A stretch of 41,242 nt of DNA from NCBI GenBank assembly GCA_005881275.1, contig VBEF01000023.1:1-41242 (forward strand), written 5' to 3'. Shown here piece after piece: positions 23,600 to 30,377 of this stretch (its first letter is position 1; each line of letters begins with the position of its first letter). The position numbers and the translations under genes were made by a program. The stretch comes from Chloroflexota bacterium (GTDB taxonomy: Bacteria > Chloroflexota > Dormibacteria > Dormibacterales > Dormibacteraceae). Under the pieces are notes generated by a model that was not told the origin of the DNA, searched no databases, and saw only the letters and a program-made list of their open reading frames with translations.

Positions 23600-23675
23600 T
23601 GGCTCCGGGACAGGGATTCGAACCCTGAACCTTGCGGTTAACAGCCGCCTGCTCTACCGGTTGAGCTATCCCGGA
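23600..23675 (-). tRNA. tRNA-Asn(GTT)
   Basis: A full cloverleaf is visible on the minus strand: acceptor TCCGGGA/TCCCGGA (7 pairs), D-arm AGCTCAACCGGTAGAGC, anticodon loop CTGTTAACC with anticodon GTT, T-arm CAGGGTTCGAATCCCTG, discriminator G and encoded CCA (23600-23602). The mature part without CCA is 23603-23675. A partial copy of its 3' 45 nt lies at 5967-6011. Confidence 0.97.
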
Positions 23676-23725
23676 TTCAGAACTCGAATTCTAGGAGAGG
23701 CCCGCCTGCGGCAGTACCCGCGCCG

Positions 23726-24304
23726 CTAGTCCCGCTTTGGTTCGTACGTCACGATCAGCACGCCCTCACCCCCGACGGGTCGCGAGTCTACGAGACGGAA
23801 CGACCACGCGTGCGGGCTGTCCCCAAACAGCCGCTTGCCCATGCCCAGCACGATCGGAAACACCATCAGGCGAAGCTCATCGACCAGGTCGTTCTCGATC
23901 AGCGCGCGAACCAACTCGCAACTGCCGTTGACGAGGACATCGCCACCGCGCTGCTGCTTGAGCTTTGAGACCTCGCCCACAACGTCTCCACTGATGACCG
24001 TCGTGTTGTCCCACTCCGGATTCTTCAGAGAGTTCGACACCACGTACTTTCGCATTCGATTCATCTTGTCCGCGAACCCCGTCTCGTCCGTGCGGCCCGG
24101 CCACGCGGCGGCGAACCCCTCGTAGGTCTTGCGTCCAAGCAGCAGTGCATCCGCCGACGTCACCTCGTCGAGCTTGAACTTGTCACCTTCCGCGCCGCGA
24201 TTGAACTGGAACGCCCATCCGCCGCGGGCGGATCCTTCAGATCCACCCGGATCCTCCATGACTCCATCAACCGAGATGAATTCCGATACGACGAGCTTCG
24301 CCAT
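23726..24304 (-). CDS. Dihydrofolate reductase-family protein (RibD C-terminal domain)
   Basis: This 192-aa protein has the RibD_C/DHFR-like fold: VVSEFISVDGVMEDPGG at the N-terminus, ADALLLGRKTYEGFAAAWPG, KYVVSNSL, GDVLVNGSCELVRALIENDLVDELRL, and the typical end VFPIVLGMGKRLF. Such stand-alone proteins are NADPH-binding reductases of mostly unknown substrate; they are common in soil actinobacteria and Chloroflexota. It is divergent from a GNAT acetyltransferase, 46 bp apart, and lies just outside the putative island. Confidence 0.9.
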   Translation of the reverse strand: MAKLVVSEFISVDGVMEDPGGSEGSARGGWAFQFNRGAEGDKFKLDEVTSADALLLGRKTYEGFAAAWPGRTDETGFADKMNRMRKYVVSNSLKNPEWDNTTVISGDVVGEVSKLKQQRGGDVLVNGSCELVRALIENDLVDELRLMVFPIVLGMGKRLFGDSPHAWSFRLVDSRPVGGEGVLIVTYEPKRD

Positions 24305-24350
24305 CAGAAGTTCAACTTACTCCAAGACGAGCGCTACGCTCCAACCCGCA

Positions 24351-24902
24351 ATGTCGGTTAGCCCAATTCGGACTGAGCGCCTCGACCTCGTACCCCTCGA
24401 ACCCGATGCCATCCGCCATCTGATGACCGGGCGACGCAAGGCGGCGGAGCGCCTGCTGGGCCTCACCGTGCCGCACGAGTTTCCAACCACGGAGGATGTC
24501 GCCGGATTCCTCGCCATCCAGCTCCGGCGCATGGAGGAGTCCCCTGATCGCCGCGAGTGGATGGCGCGCCTGATGGTCGCCCGTCCTGCAACCATCATCG
24601 GGCATTGCGGCTTTCACGGACCCCCCGACGTGATCGGCCGAGCGGAAGTCGGTTACACGGTCTTCGCACCGTTCCGGGGTCAAGGCTTTGCCAAAGAAGC
24701 GGCGCGCGCGCTGGTCGAGTGGGCTTTCGCGCAGGGTCAGCGCGAGGTCTACGCCAGCGTCTCGCCCGGCAACGCGCCGTCCCTTGCGGTCGTGCGCAGG
24801 GTCGGGTTCAAGCAGGTCGGGACGCAGGACGACGAGATCGACGGCCTCGAGTTCGTGTTCGCGATCGAGCGGCCGCCCCAACAGCCGCCCCAACAGCCTT
24901 AG
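24351..24902 (+). CDS. GNAT-family N-acetyltransferase
   Basis: I chose the ATG at 24351 (MSVSPIRTERLDLVPLEPD), because the typical RimJ-like N-terminus starts there; the frame is open to 24129 but those residues are antisense to the neighbouring reductase. The 183-aa protein shows the acetyl-CoA motifs: IIGHCGFHGPP, RAEVGYTVFAPFRGQGFAKEAARALVEW (motif A, about residues 100-128) and ASVSPGNAPSLAVVRRVGFKQVG (motif B). It would acetylate an amine or a small molecule. Its C-terminal tail is a 12-bp DNA repeat giving PPQQPPQQP. It overlaps the convergent LysR gene by about 95 bp. Confidence 0.88.
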   Translation: MSVSPIRTERLDLVPLEPDAIRHLMTGRRKAAERLLGLTVPHEFPTTEDVAGFLAIQLRRMEESPDRREWMARLMVARPATIIGHCGFHGPPDVIGRAEVGYTVFAPFRGQGFAKEAARALVEWAFAQGQREVYASVSPGNAPSLAVVRRVGFKQVGTQDDEIDGLEFVFAIERPPQQPPQQP

Positions 24903-25833
24903 CCAGGAACGCCGCGTGCGCTCGCTCGACCTCCCCTGCGACCGCGATCGCCGTCTCGACGAACGCAGCCACGGCGGGCGGACGGTAACGATCGCGATGC
25001 CAGAGCACCACAAGCACGCGCGGCGGCACGGTTTCGGCAAGCTGAAGAAGCCGCACTTTCGAGTCGGTTTCATCGACCGCCAGCAGCGGCGCGAGCGCGA
25101 AGCCCAGCCCCGATGCGACCATCGCCTGCACTGTCCCGTTGTCGTTGGAGCGAAAAACAATGCGCGGTCGAACACCGCGTCCGAGCAGAAAATCCTCCGC
25201 CAGGTCCTGGTGCTTTCCATGCTGGTAGCCAACCATGGGCAACCCGGCCAGGTCCCCGATCTGGGGTCGGTGCCGCGCCATCGCCGAACCCGCCGGCGTG
25301 ACGAGCACGTATGGATCGCGCATCAGCTCTCGCACCTCGAACGGACCCGCAGGGATGGGCTGGATCGCGAACGTCAGGTCGAGATCGCCGCCTTCCACCG
25401 CGTCGATGAGGTCGTTGTCATGTGCAGCCTCGGTAAGTTGGACATCCACGTCCGGCCACCGCTGTTTGAAACGGCGCATGACCTCGGGCAGCACCTTGTT
25501 GGCAACGCTCTGATAGATGCCGATGCGCAAGCTGCCCGACCGGCCCGACGAGTACGCGCGGAAGTCGGCCTCGGCCGCTCGCAAGCGGGACTCGATTGCC
25601 TCCGCGTGGCCGAGCAAAACGCGCCCCGCCTCGGTCAGCTCGACCGTGCGCCGGCCCCGAGAACGCTCGATCAGCCGCTGCCCGACGAGCGCCTCCAAAG
25701 CCGTGATGTGATCGCTCACGGTGGAGAGCGAGCTGTTCAGCTCCACCGCCGCAGCCCAGAAGGTCCCGGTGTCCGCGACCGCTCGAAGAGCCCTGAGATG
25801 CTTGATCTCGACGCTCCGCCAATTGTCCGGCAT
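24808..25833 (-). CDS. LysR-family transcriptional regulator
   Basis: This 341-aa regulator has an N-terminal winged helix-turn-helix (about residues 9-68: LRALRAVADTGTFWAAAVEL, STVSDHITALEALVGQRLIE) and an effector-binding domain (SLRIGIYQSVANKVLPEV, LDLTFAIQPI, MVASGLGFALAPLLAV). About the last 30 residues (AARSRTRTRGRRSRRPASRPA) are unlike the family, which ends near residue 310; they lie inside the region opposite the GNAT gene, so the stop may have been lost. It is divergent from the 42-aa membrane peptide and the orphan binding protein, its likely targets. Confidence 0.86.
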   Translation of the reverse strand: MPDNWRSVEIKHLRALRAVADTGTFWAAAVELNSSLSTVSDHITALEALVGQRLIERSRGRRTVELTEAGRVLLGHAEAIESRLRAAEADFRAYSSGRSGSLRIGIYQSVANKVLPEVMRRFKQRWPDVDVQLTEAAHDNDLIDAVEGGDLDLTFAIQPIPAGPFEVRELMRDPYVLVTPAGSAMARHRPQIGDLAGLPMVGYQHGKHQDLAEDFLLGRGVRPRIVFRSNDNGTVQAMVASGLGFALAPLLAVDETDSKVRLLQLAETVPPRVLVVLWHRDRYRPPAVAAFVETAIAVAGEVERAHAAFLAKAVGAAVGAAARSRTRTRGRRSRRPASRPA

Positions 25834-25895
25834 TCCGATATTTTACGAGGAAAACTCATGTTGCTTCGGAGATTCGGATTGGGAAGACTCAGGTC

Positions 25896-26024
25896 ATGGA
25901 GGTTCTCATGGCCGTCCTGGTGATCGTCCTGCTTGTATTGCTGTCTGCGCGTTGGGGTGTCGATTCGCGACCTGCCGACGCCGACCGGCCAACGAGCTGG
26001 TGGCCCGCCACGCCCCGCGACTGA
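25896..26024 (+). CDS. Small single-pass membrane protein, 42 aa
   Basis: This short gene reads MEVLMAVLVIVLLVLLS followed by ARWGVDSRPADADRPTSWW and ends PATPRD. A single membrane helix (residues about 2-17) is followed by a short soluble tail. The RWGVDSR motif after a helix resembles a recurrent class of tiny membrane proteins in high-GC soil bacteria, which is why I list it. It lies 62 bp from the divergent LysR start and 63 bp before the binding protein gene. A weak AGACTCAGG sequence precedes the ATG. Function is unknown. Confidence 0.62.
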   Translation: MEVLMAVLVIVLLVLLSARWGVDSRPADADRPTSWWPATPRD

Positions 26025-26087
26025 GCCTCTAAGCCCGGCCCGCACCGCACAGGTGACGGGCAGGATCGCCGTTAGAGGCTTAGAGAC

Positions 26088-27371
26088 ATGAGGTGGCTCG
26101 CCTCGGGCACTGCCGCGCTGATCCTGGCTGGGCTGATCCTGGCTGGGCTGATCTTGGGTACCGCCTGCAGCGGATCGCCTGCCTCCAACTCGACAGCGAC
26201 GACGATCGACTTCTGGTACGTGCCCAGCGGCGCGCAGCCCGACCAGTACTTCCAGGACGCCGCGAAATCCTTCCACGCGCAGCACCCGGACATCGAGGTG
26301 AAAGGCACGAAGATCGCGCCGGGCGACGCCTACACCAAGATGCGCTCCGCGCTGACGGGCGCCGGTGCCGGCGGACCAGACGTCATGCAGGTCGACATGA
26401 GTTGGGTCGGAGCCTTCGCCGCGACCGGCGCGATGCGCGAGTTCACGGCGGACGACGTCCAAAACCTCGGCGGAAGCACCGCCTTCGTCCCCGCCGCATG
26501 GTCGACCTCCGCCGCGTTCAACACCGGCAAGATCACGGCGATCCCCTGGTTCATCGACACGCGCGCCATCTACTACCGCACCGACATCCTCAAGCAGGTT
26601 GGTATCGACCCTGCCGATGGGTTCAAAGATTGGGAGGCGCTCGACCACACGCTCGAAGCAATCAGAGCGTCGGGCAAGATCGCGCCACTCGGCATCCCCG
26701 GCAAGAACGACGCGAGCGTCGTCGCGAGCTTCGCGCCCTGGATCTGGGAGGCGGGCGGCTCGCTGATGAGCGACGACGGAACCAGGCCGACGATCAACCA
26801 GCCCGCGGCGGTGGACGGGGTCGACGAGTACCAGCGCTTCGGTGGCAAGTACGTCGATCCGGGGGTGCTGCAGCGGACCAACACCGAGGTGGAATCGATG
26901 TTCGCGGCCGGCAAGTTCGCGGTCACAATCGCCGGGCCCTCGCTTGCCCTCAAGCTGCAGGGCCAGCAGTTCGGCGTCCAGCAATTCCCAAACGGTCACG
27001 CGGGCCACGTGGTCTACCTCGGCGGCAGCGACCTGGCCATCCGAAAAAGCAGCCCGCGCGCCACCCAGGCCTATGAGTGGGTGCGCTGGCTTGTGAGCAG
27101 CGCCGGCCAGACCACCTACGTCAAGAAGACAGGCATGTATCCCGCACTGGTCGCGGCCGCGCCGGAGGGCGCCTTCAAATCCCAGATGTCGCTCGGTCGC
27201 ACGTTCCCCACGCTGGCCGCATGGCCCGCGCTCGAAAAAGTGATGGCGACCAACCTCGCCAACATCTGGAATGGCGTGGCCTCCGGCAAACAGCCGATGC
27301 CGAAAGACGCGCTCGAGACAATCCTCAAGAACACCGCCACCGATATGCAGACGGCGCTCGATCAACCCTAG
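26088..27371 (+). CDS. ABC-type substrate-binding lipoprotein, family 1 (orphan)
   Basis: This 427-aa extracellular binding protein has a lipoprotein signal peptide ending in a lipobox (GTAC, cleavage before Cys 29). The signal helix is partly built from a repeated pentapeptide (LILAG twice, then LILG), encoded by a 15-bp DNA duplication at 26118-26147. The mature part is family-1: TTIDFWYVPSGAQPDQYFQD, GPDVMQVDMSWVGAFAATGA, IPWFIDTRAIYYRTDILKQVG and YEWVRWLVSSAGQ. No permease or ATPase is next to it. It may serve the importer at 29-3251 or a distant system; this is inference. Confidence 0.9.
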   Translation: MRWLASGTAALILAGLILAGLILGTACSGSPASNSTATTIDFWYVPSGAQPDQYFQDAAKSFHAQHPDIEVKGTKIAPGDAYTKMRSALTGAGAGGPDVMQVDMSWVGAFAATGAMREFTADDVQNLGGSTAFVPAAWSTSAAFNTGKITAIPWFIDTRAIYYRTDILKQVGIDPADGFKDWEALDHTLEAIRASGKIAPLGIPGKNDASVVASFAPWIWEAGGSLMSDDGTRPTINQPAAVDGVDEYQRFGGKYVDPGVLQRTNTEVESMFAAGKFAVTIAGPSLALKLQGQQFGVQQFPNGHAGHVVYLGGSDLAIRKSSPRATQAYEWVRWLVSSAGQTTYVKKTGMYPALVAAAPEGAFKSQMSLGRTFPTLAAWPALEKVMATNLANIWNGVASGKQPMPKDALETILKNTATDMQTALDQP

Positions 27372-27408
27372 CGCCCCAGAGCCGCGAGAGGTCTCAATGT
27401 CCGAGAAC

Positions 27409-27438
27409 TTGACACGGCGCGCGGCGACTCAATATGGT
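27409..27438 (+). promoter_or_regulatory. Candidate promoter of the secreted phosphatase gene
   Basis: TTGACA (27409-27414) and TATGGT (27433-27438) are 18 bp apart, 117 bp upstream of the ATG at 27555. The consensus -35 is persuasive, the -10 less so. Confidence 0.42.
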
Positions 27439-27554
27439 CGATTCCTAAACCACCCCTAACCCGCGGATAACGGGGCGCGGGTTACGGTCGGTGAGGCGAG
27501 CCCTGGCGTGACTCGCCGATGCAGGCGGCGGTTCAAGGAACTAGGGGGTTTGGT

Positions 27555-29720
27555 ATGAGACGGCTGATCCGGCTCGCATCCGTCGCGGCGCTCCTCGCGA
27601 TGCAGGGTTTGGTCCCCAGCACCGCGGCGGCGCACACTACGGCGACGGTAACGCAAAACTGTTCGCTCGACAACGGAATCCAACACGTCATCTCCATCAC
27701 GTTCGACAACACGCACCTCTTCCGCGACCGCGCCGGCGTGCCCTCCGACCTCGAGCAGATGCCGAACCTGCTCAACTTCATGACCGGCAACGGCACGCTG
27801 ACCGACAACAACCACACCATCCTCATCTCGCACACCGCGGGTGGGATCCTCACCTCGCTCACCGGCCTCTATCCGGACCGCCAGGGCCTCACCGTCACCA
27901 ACTCCTACGGCTACTTCAAGCCGGACGGCTCGACCGGATTCTCGACTGCCTTCAAGTACTGGACCGACAAGGTCGATGACGTGACTGCAGACGGCGTCAA
28001 CGACCCGCTGCCCAACATGGTCACCACGGGCGGCCTCAACACCCCGGCGCCATGGGTGCCCTACACCCGCGCGGGATGCGACTACGGCGCCGTCTCCACC
28101 GCCAACGTCGTGGTCGAGAACACCAAGATCACGCCGGCCGGGGACATGACCAGGGTCTTCGGGAAGGACTCGGCTGAGTGGATCGAGGCGAGGGACCACG
28201 CCGCGCTGGCGCAAACCGACTTTGTCGGCATCGCCATCCACTGCGCCCAGGGCGGCGGCATCTGCAACACGAGCAGCCATGCCAAGGCGGACGTGCTTCC
28301 CGATGAGCCGGGCGGTTACAACGGTTTCAGCGGCCTGTTCGGAGCCAAGTACGTCAACCCGGCGATCACCGGCGGCAACGCAGCGGTGAAGGACACCGAG
28401 AACAACAACATCAAGGACCCCGCGGGCAACCCGGGCTTCCCTGGATTCGACGGGATGTACGCCAGGGTCAGCCTTGGCTACGTCGCCCAGATGCAGGAAG
28501 CGGGCGTGCCGGTCACGTTCGCGTACATCTCCGACGCGCACGACAACCACACAGCGTTTCGCGCTTCTGGTCCGGGCGAGGCTGACTACGTCGCCCAGCT
28601 GCACTCCTACGACCAGGCCTTCGGTGCCTTCTTTGCGCGCCTTGCCGCGGACGGCATCAACAAGTCGAACACCCTGTTCGTCTTCACCTCGGATGAGAAC
28701 GACCACTTCGCCGGCGGCAGCTCCACCAACGGGACGTGGAGCCACACCTACTGCAACATCAGCGGCGGCGTGACGTGCCCCGCCAACCAGATCGGCGAGG
28801 TCGACCAGAACATGAAGGCTCTCGTGCCGGCGGCCGACCTGCCCCCCGCCTTCGACATCCACTTCGACTCCGCTCCGACGGTGTATGTGGCGGGTCAGCC
28901 CGCGCGCACGGATGCCGGCTTGCGTAAGTTCGAACGCGACCTCGCCGTCGCCACGTCTGTGGATCCGTACGTCAGCTCGTCACCAAGCCCCGTCATGCTC
29001 TACATGGCGGATCCCGTGGGGCAGCAGGCGCTGCACATGACCAACGCCGACCCGCGCCGCACCCCGAGCTTCACCTATTTCGCCAACCCGGACTACTTCC
29101 TCACCACCGGCAACAACCGTTGCATCGAAAAGCCCGCCACCTTGGATGTCGCGACCTGCATCGACTACCACTTCGCCTACAGCCACGGCGATGCGACCGA
29201 CGACATAGGTCGCACCTGGCTCGGCCTGGTAGGGCCTGGTGTCAAGCACCTCGGACGCACGAGCGAAACGTGGGTGGACCACGCCGACACCCGTCCGACG
29301 ATGCTCGCGCTACTCGGGCTGACGGACAGCTACGAGCCCGACGGCGCGGTGCTGGCCGGCTTCCTCGAGACCTCGGCGGTCTCGCGCGACCTTCGGGCGC
29401 ACCACGCGTCGCTCGTGCGGCTGCGCGACGTTTACAAGGAGATCGCGGCGCCGTTCGGACCCTTCGCCCACAACATGCTGGTGGCTTCGACTCACGCCAT
29501 CGCCAGCGGCACCGAGACCAGCGACGCGCACTACTCCTCGGTCGAAAGCAGCATCGCGTCGCTGACCGGGCAACGAGATGAGCTCGAGGCACAGATGCGC
29601 ACCGCCCTTACCAACGCCGCTTTCGGCGGCTCCACCGCAAGCGAGCAACAGCTGAAGGACATGATCGCCCGGGGCGGGCACCTGCTGGACCAGGCGTCGA
29701 CGCTGGCGGCGAACTCGTAA
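27555..29720 (+). CDS. Secreted alkaline-phosphatase-superfamily protein
   Basis: The ATG at 27555, preceded by TAGGGGG, opens a signal peptide (MRRLIRLASVAALLAMQGLV, cleaved after about STAAA). The 721-aa protein belongs to the alkaline phosphatase/sulfatase/phosphodiesterase fold: SITFDNTHLF (first metal strand), NHTILISHTAGGILTSLTGL (nucleophile Thr or Ser region), YISDAHDNHTA, and FVFTSDENDHFAGG plus WVDHADTRPTMLALLGL (metal ligands Asp/His). It is probably an extracellular phosphohydrolase or phosphodiesterase. C-terminal residues from about 610 form charged helices. It is monocistronic: a strong hairpin follows the stop at 29727. The exact substrate is not readable. Confidence 0.86.
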   Translation: MRRLIRLASVAALLAMQGLVPSTAAAHTTATVTQNCSLDNGIQHVISITFDNTHLFRDRAGVPSDLEQMPNLLNFMTGNGTLTDNNHTILISHTAGGILTSLTGLYPDRQGLTVTNSYGYFKPDGSTGFSTAFKYWTDKVDDVTADGVNDPLPNMVTTGGLNTPAPWVPYTRAGCDYGAVSTANVVVENTKITPAGDMTRVFGKDSAEWIEARDHAALAQTDFVGIAIHCAQGGGICNTSSHAKADVLPDEPGGYNGFSGLFGAKYVNPAITGGNAAVKDTENNNIKDPAGNPGFPGFDGMYARVSLGYVAQMQEAGVPVTFAYISDAHDNHTAFRASGPGEADYVAQLHSYDQAFGAFFARLAADGINKSNTLFVFTSDENDHFAGGSSTNGTWSHTYCNISGGVTCPANQIGEVDQNMKALVPAADLPPAFDIHFDSAPTVYVAGQPARTDAGLRKFERDLAVATSVDPYVSSSPSPVMLYMADPVGQQALHMTNADPRRTPSFTYFANPDYFLTTGNNRCIEKPATLDVATCIDYHFAYSHGDATDDIGRTWLGLVGPGVKHLGRTSETWVDHADTRPTMLALLGLTDSYEPDGAVLAGFLETSAVSRDLRAHHASLVRLRDVYKEIAAPFGPFAHNMLVASTHAIASGTETSDAHYSSVESSIASLTGQRDELEAQMRTALTNAAFGGSTASEQQLKDMIARGGHLLDQASTLAANS

Positions 29721-29726
29721 CCGACC

Positions 29727-29756
29727 GGGCAGGTACCTGAAATCAGGTACCTGCCC
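29727..29756 (+). terminator. Long hairpin after the phosphatase gene
   Basis: GGGCAGGTACCTGA (29727-29740) and TCAGGTACCTGCCC (29743-29756) pair perfectly over 14 bp around a 2-nt loop (AA), followed within 6 nt by TTTT. It is 7 bp after the stop and probably terminates transcription. Confidence 0.75.
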
Positions 29757-29866
29757 CGACCCTTTTCAGGTGTTTCCAGCCTTTTGAGGCATACCCCCTG
29801 ATTCCTACTCTCGACTCAACGGTTCTGCACCGGCAGCCGAAATCAAAAAATCGTTAGGAGAGAGAA

Positions 29867-30250
29867 ATGGAAGCCAGAGCATCGTTGCGCGGAGCGTCAG
29901 TCTCGAAAACGTTCGTCTTCGCCGTCCTCGTAATCGTCGCCATGGGCCTTGCCGCGATGGGCGGCTACATCGCCAAGAGCGTCCAGGGAAGCGGCGCGGC
30001 CGTGACCCAGAACCCGGCCGTTCACGCGGCGCCCGGTACTGTCCTTCGCCAGGACAAGGGCACCAGCGGGGCGCTTCTTGACCGAGGCGCGGAGGCTGGG
30101 GCGCCGGCGGCGGTGCTGCCGAGCTGGGCCTATCGCGAGACCACGCCGAACGGAAACCCGCGGATCCTGGTGGACGACCCCGCCTTCATCAACCAGTACA
30201 AGCAGCAGCCGGCAAGCGTTCAGTCGACCGGCCACCGCGAGCTGCCCTAA
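29867..30250 (+). CDS. Small membrane-anchored protein, function unknown
   Basis: This 127-aa protein starts at an ATG preceded by TTAGGAGAGAGAA, a strong ribosome-binding site. A basic N-terminus (EARASLRGASVSK) leads into one membrane helix (TFVFAVLVIVAMGLAAMGGYI, residues about 15-35). The rest is a hydrophilic extracytoplasmic domain rich in Ala, Gly and Pro (VTQNPAVHAAPGTVLRQDKG, PNGNPRILVDDPAFINQYKQQ). I do not recognise the family. It is its own transcription unit, between two hairpins, and directly follows the secreted phosphatase. Confidence 0.72.
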   Translation: MEARASLRGASVSKTFVFAVLVIVAMGLAAMGGYIAKSVQGSGAAVTQNPAVHAAPGTVLRQDKGTSGALLDRGAEAGAPAAVLPSWAYRETTPNGNPRILVDDPAFINQYKQQPASVQSTGHRELP

Positions 30251-30291
30251 GGCACCGACATGCACCCTCTATCCCCCAGGGTGCGCCGACC

Positions 30292-30326
30292 GGAGAGAGG
30301 GACCTGGCCGTCCCTCTCTCCTTTTT
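30292..30326 (+). terminator. Rho-independent terminator
   Basis: GGAGAGAGGGAC (30292-30303), loop CTGGCC, and GTCCCTCTCTCC (30310-30321) form a perfect 12-bp stem followed by TTTTT. It ends the transcript of the small membrane-anchored protein. Confidence 0.92.
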
Positions 30327-30377
30327 CGGTCCCCGGCGGGACTGTGAATTGCCGGCGGGCTGGGCGAAGATACCCGG

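Larger units (their letters stand above)
5967..23644. mobile_element. Putative genomic island between tRNA-Asn att repeats
   Basis: The segment is bounded by a 45-bp direct repeat. The right copy lies within an intact tRNA-Asn whose 3' end faces the segment; the left copy is the displaced 3' fragment. This geometry is that of an integrative element. Cargo is the mirrored synthetase/DUF1116 nitrogen cluster, an M24 enzyme, permeases, an amidase and unknown genes. No integrase, relaxase or phage gene was seen inside, so the element would be non-autonomous or decayed, or the repeat could be a remnant of an older event. Confidence 0.42.

Noticed and set aside
24129..24350. Upstream extension of the GNAT gene
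   Set aside because: This stretch is antisense to the DHFR-family gene and lacks family features; ATG 24351 begins the typical N-terminus.
25737..27365. 542-aa minus-strand open frame
   Set aside because: Lies opposite the binding protein and LysR genes; a GC-skew shadow without motifs.
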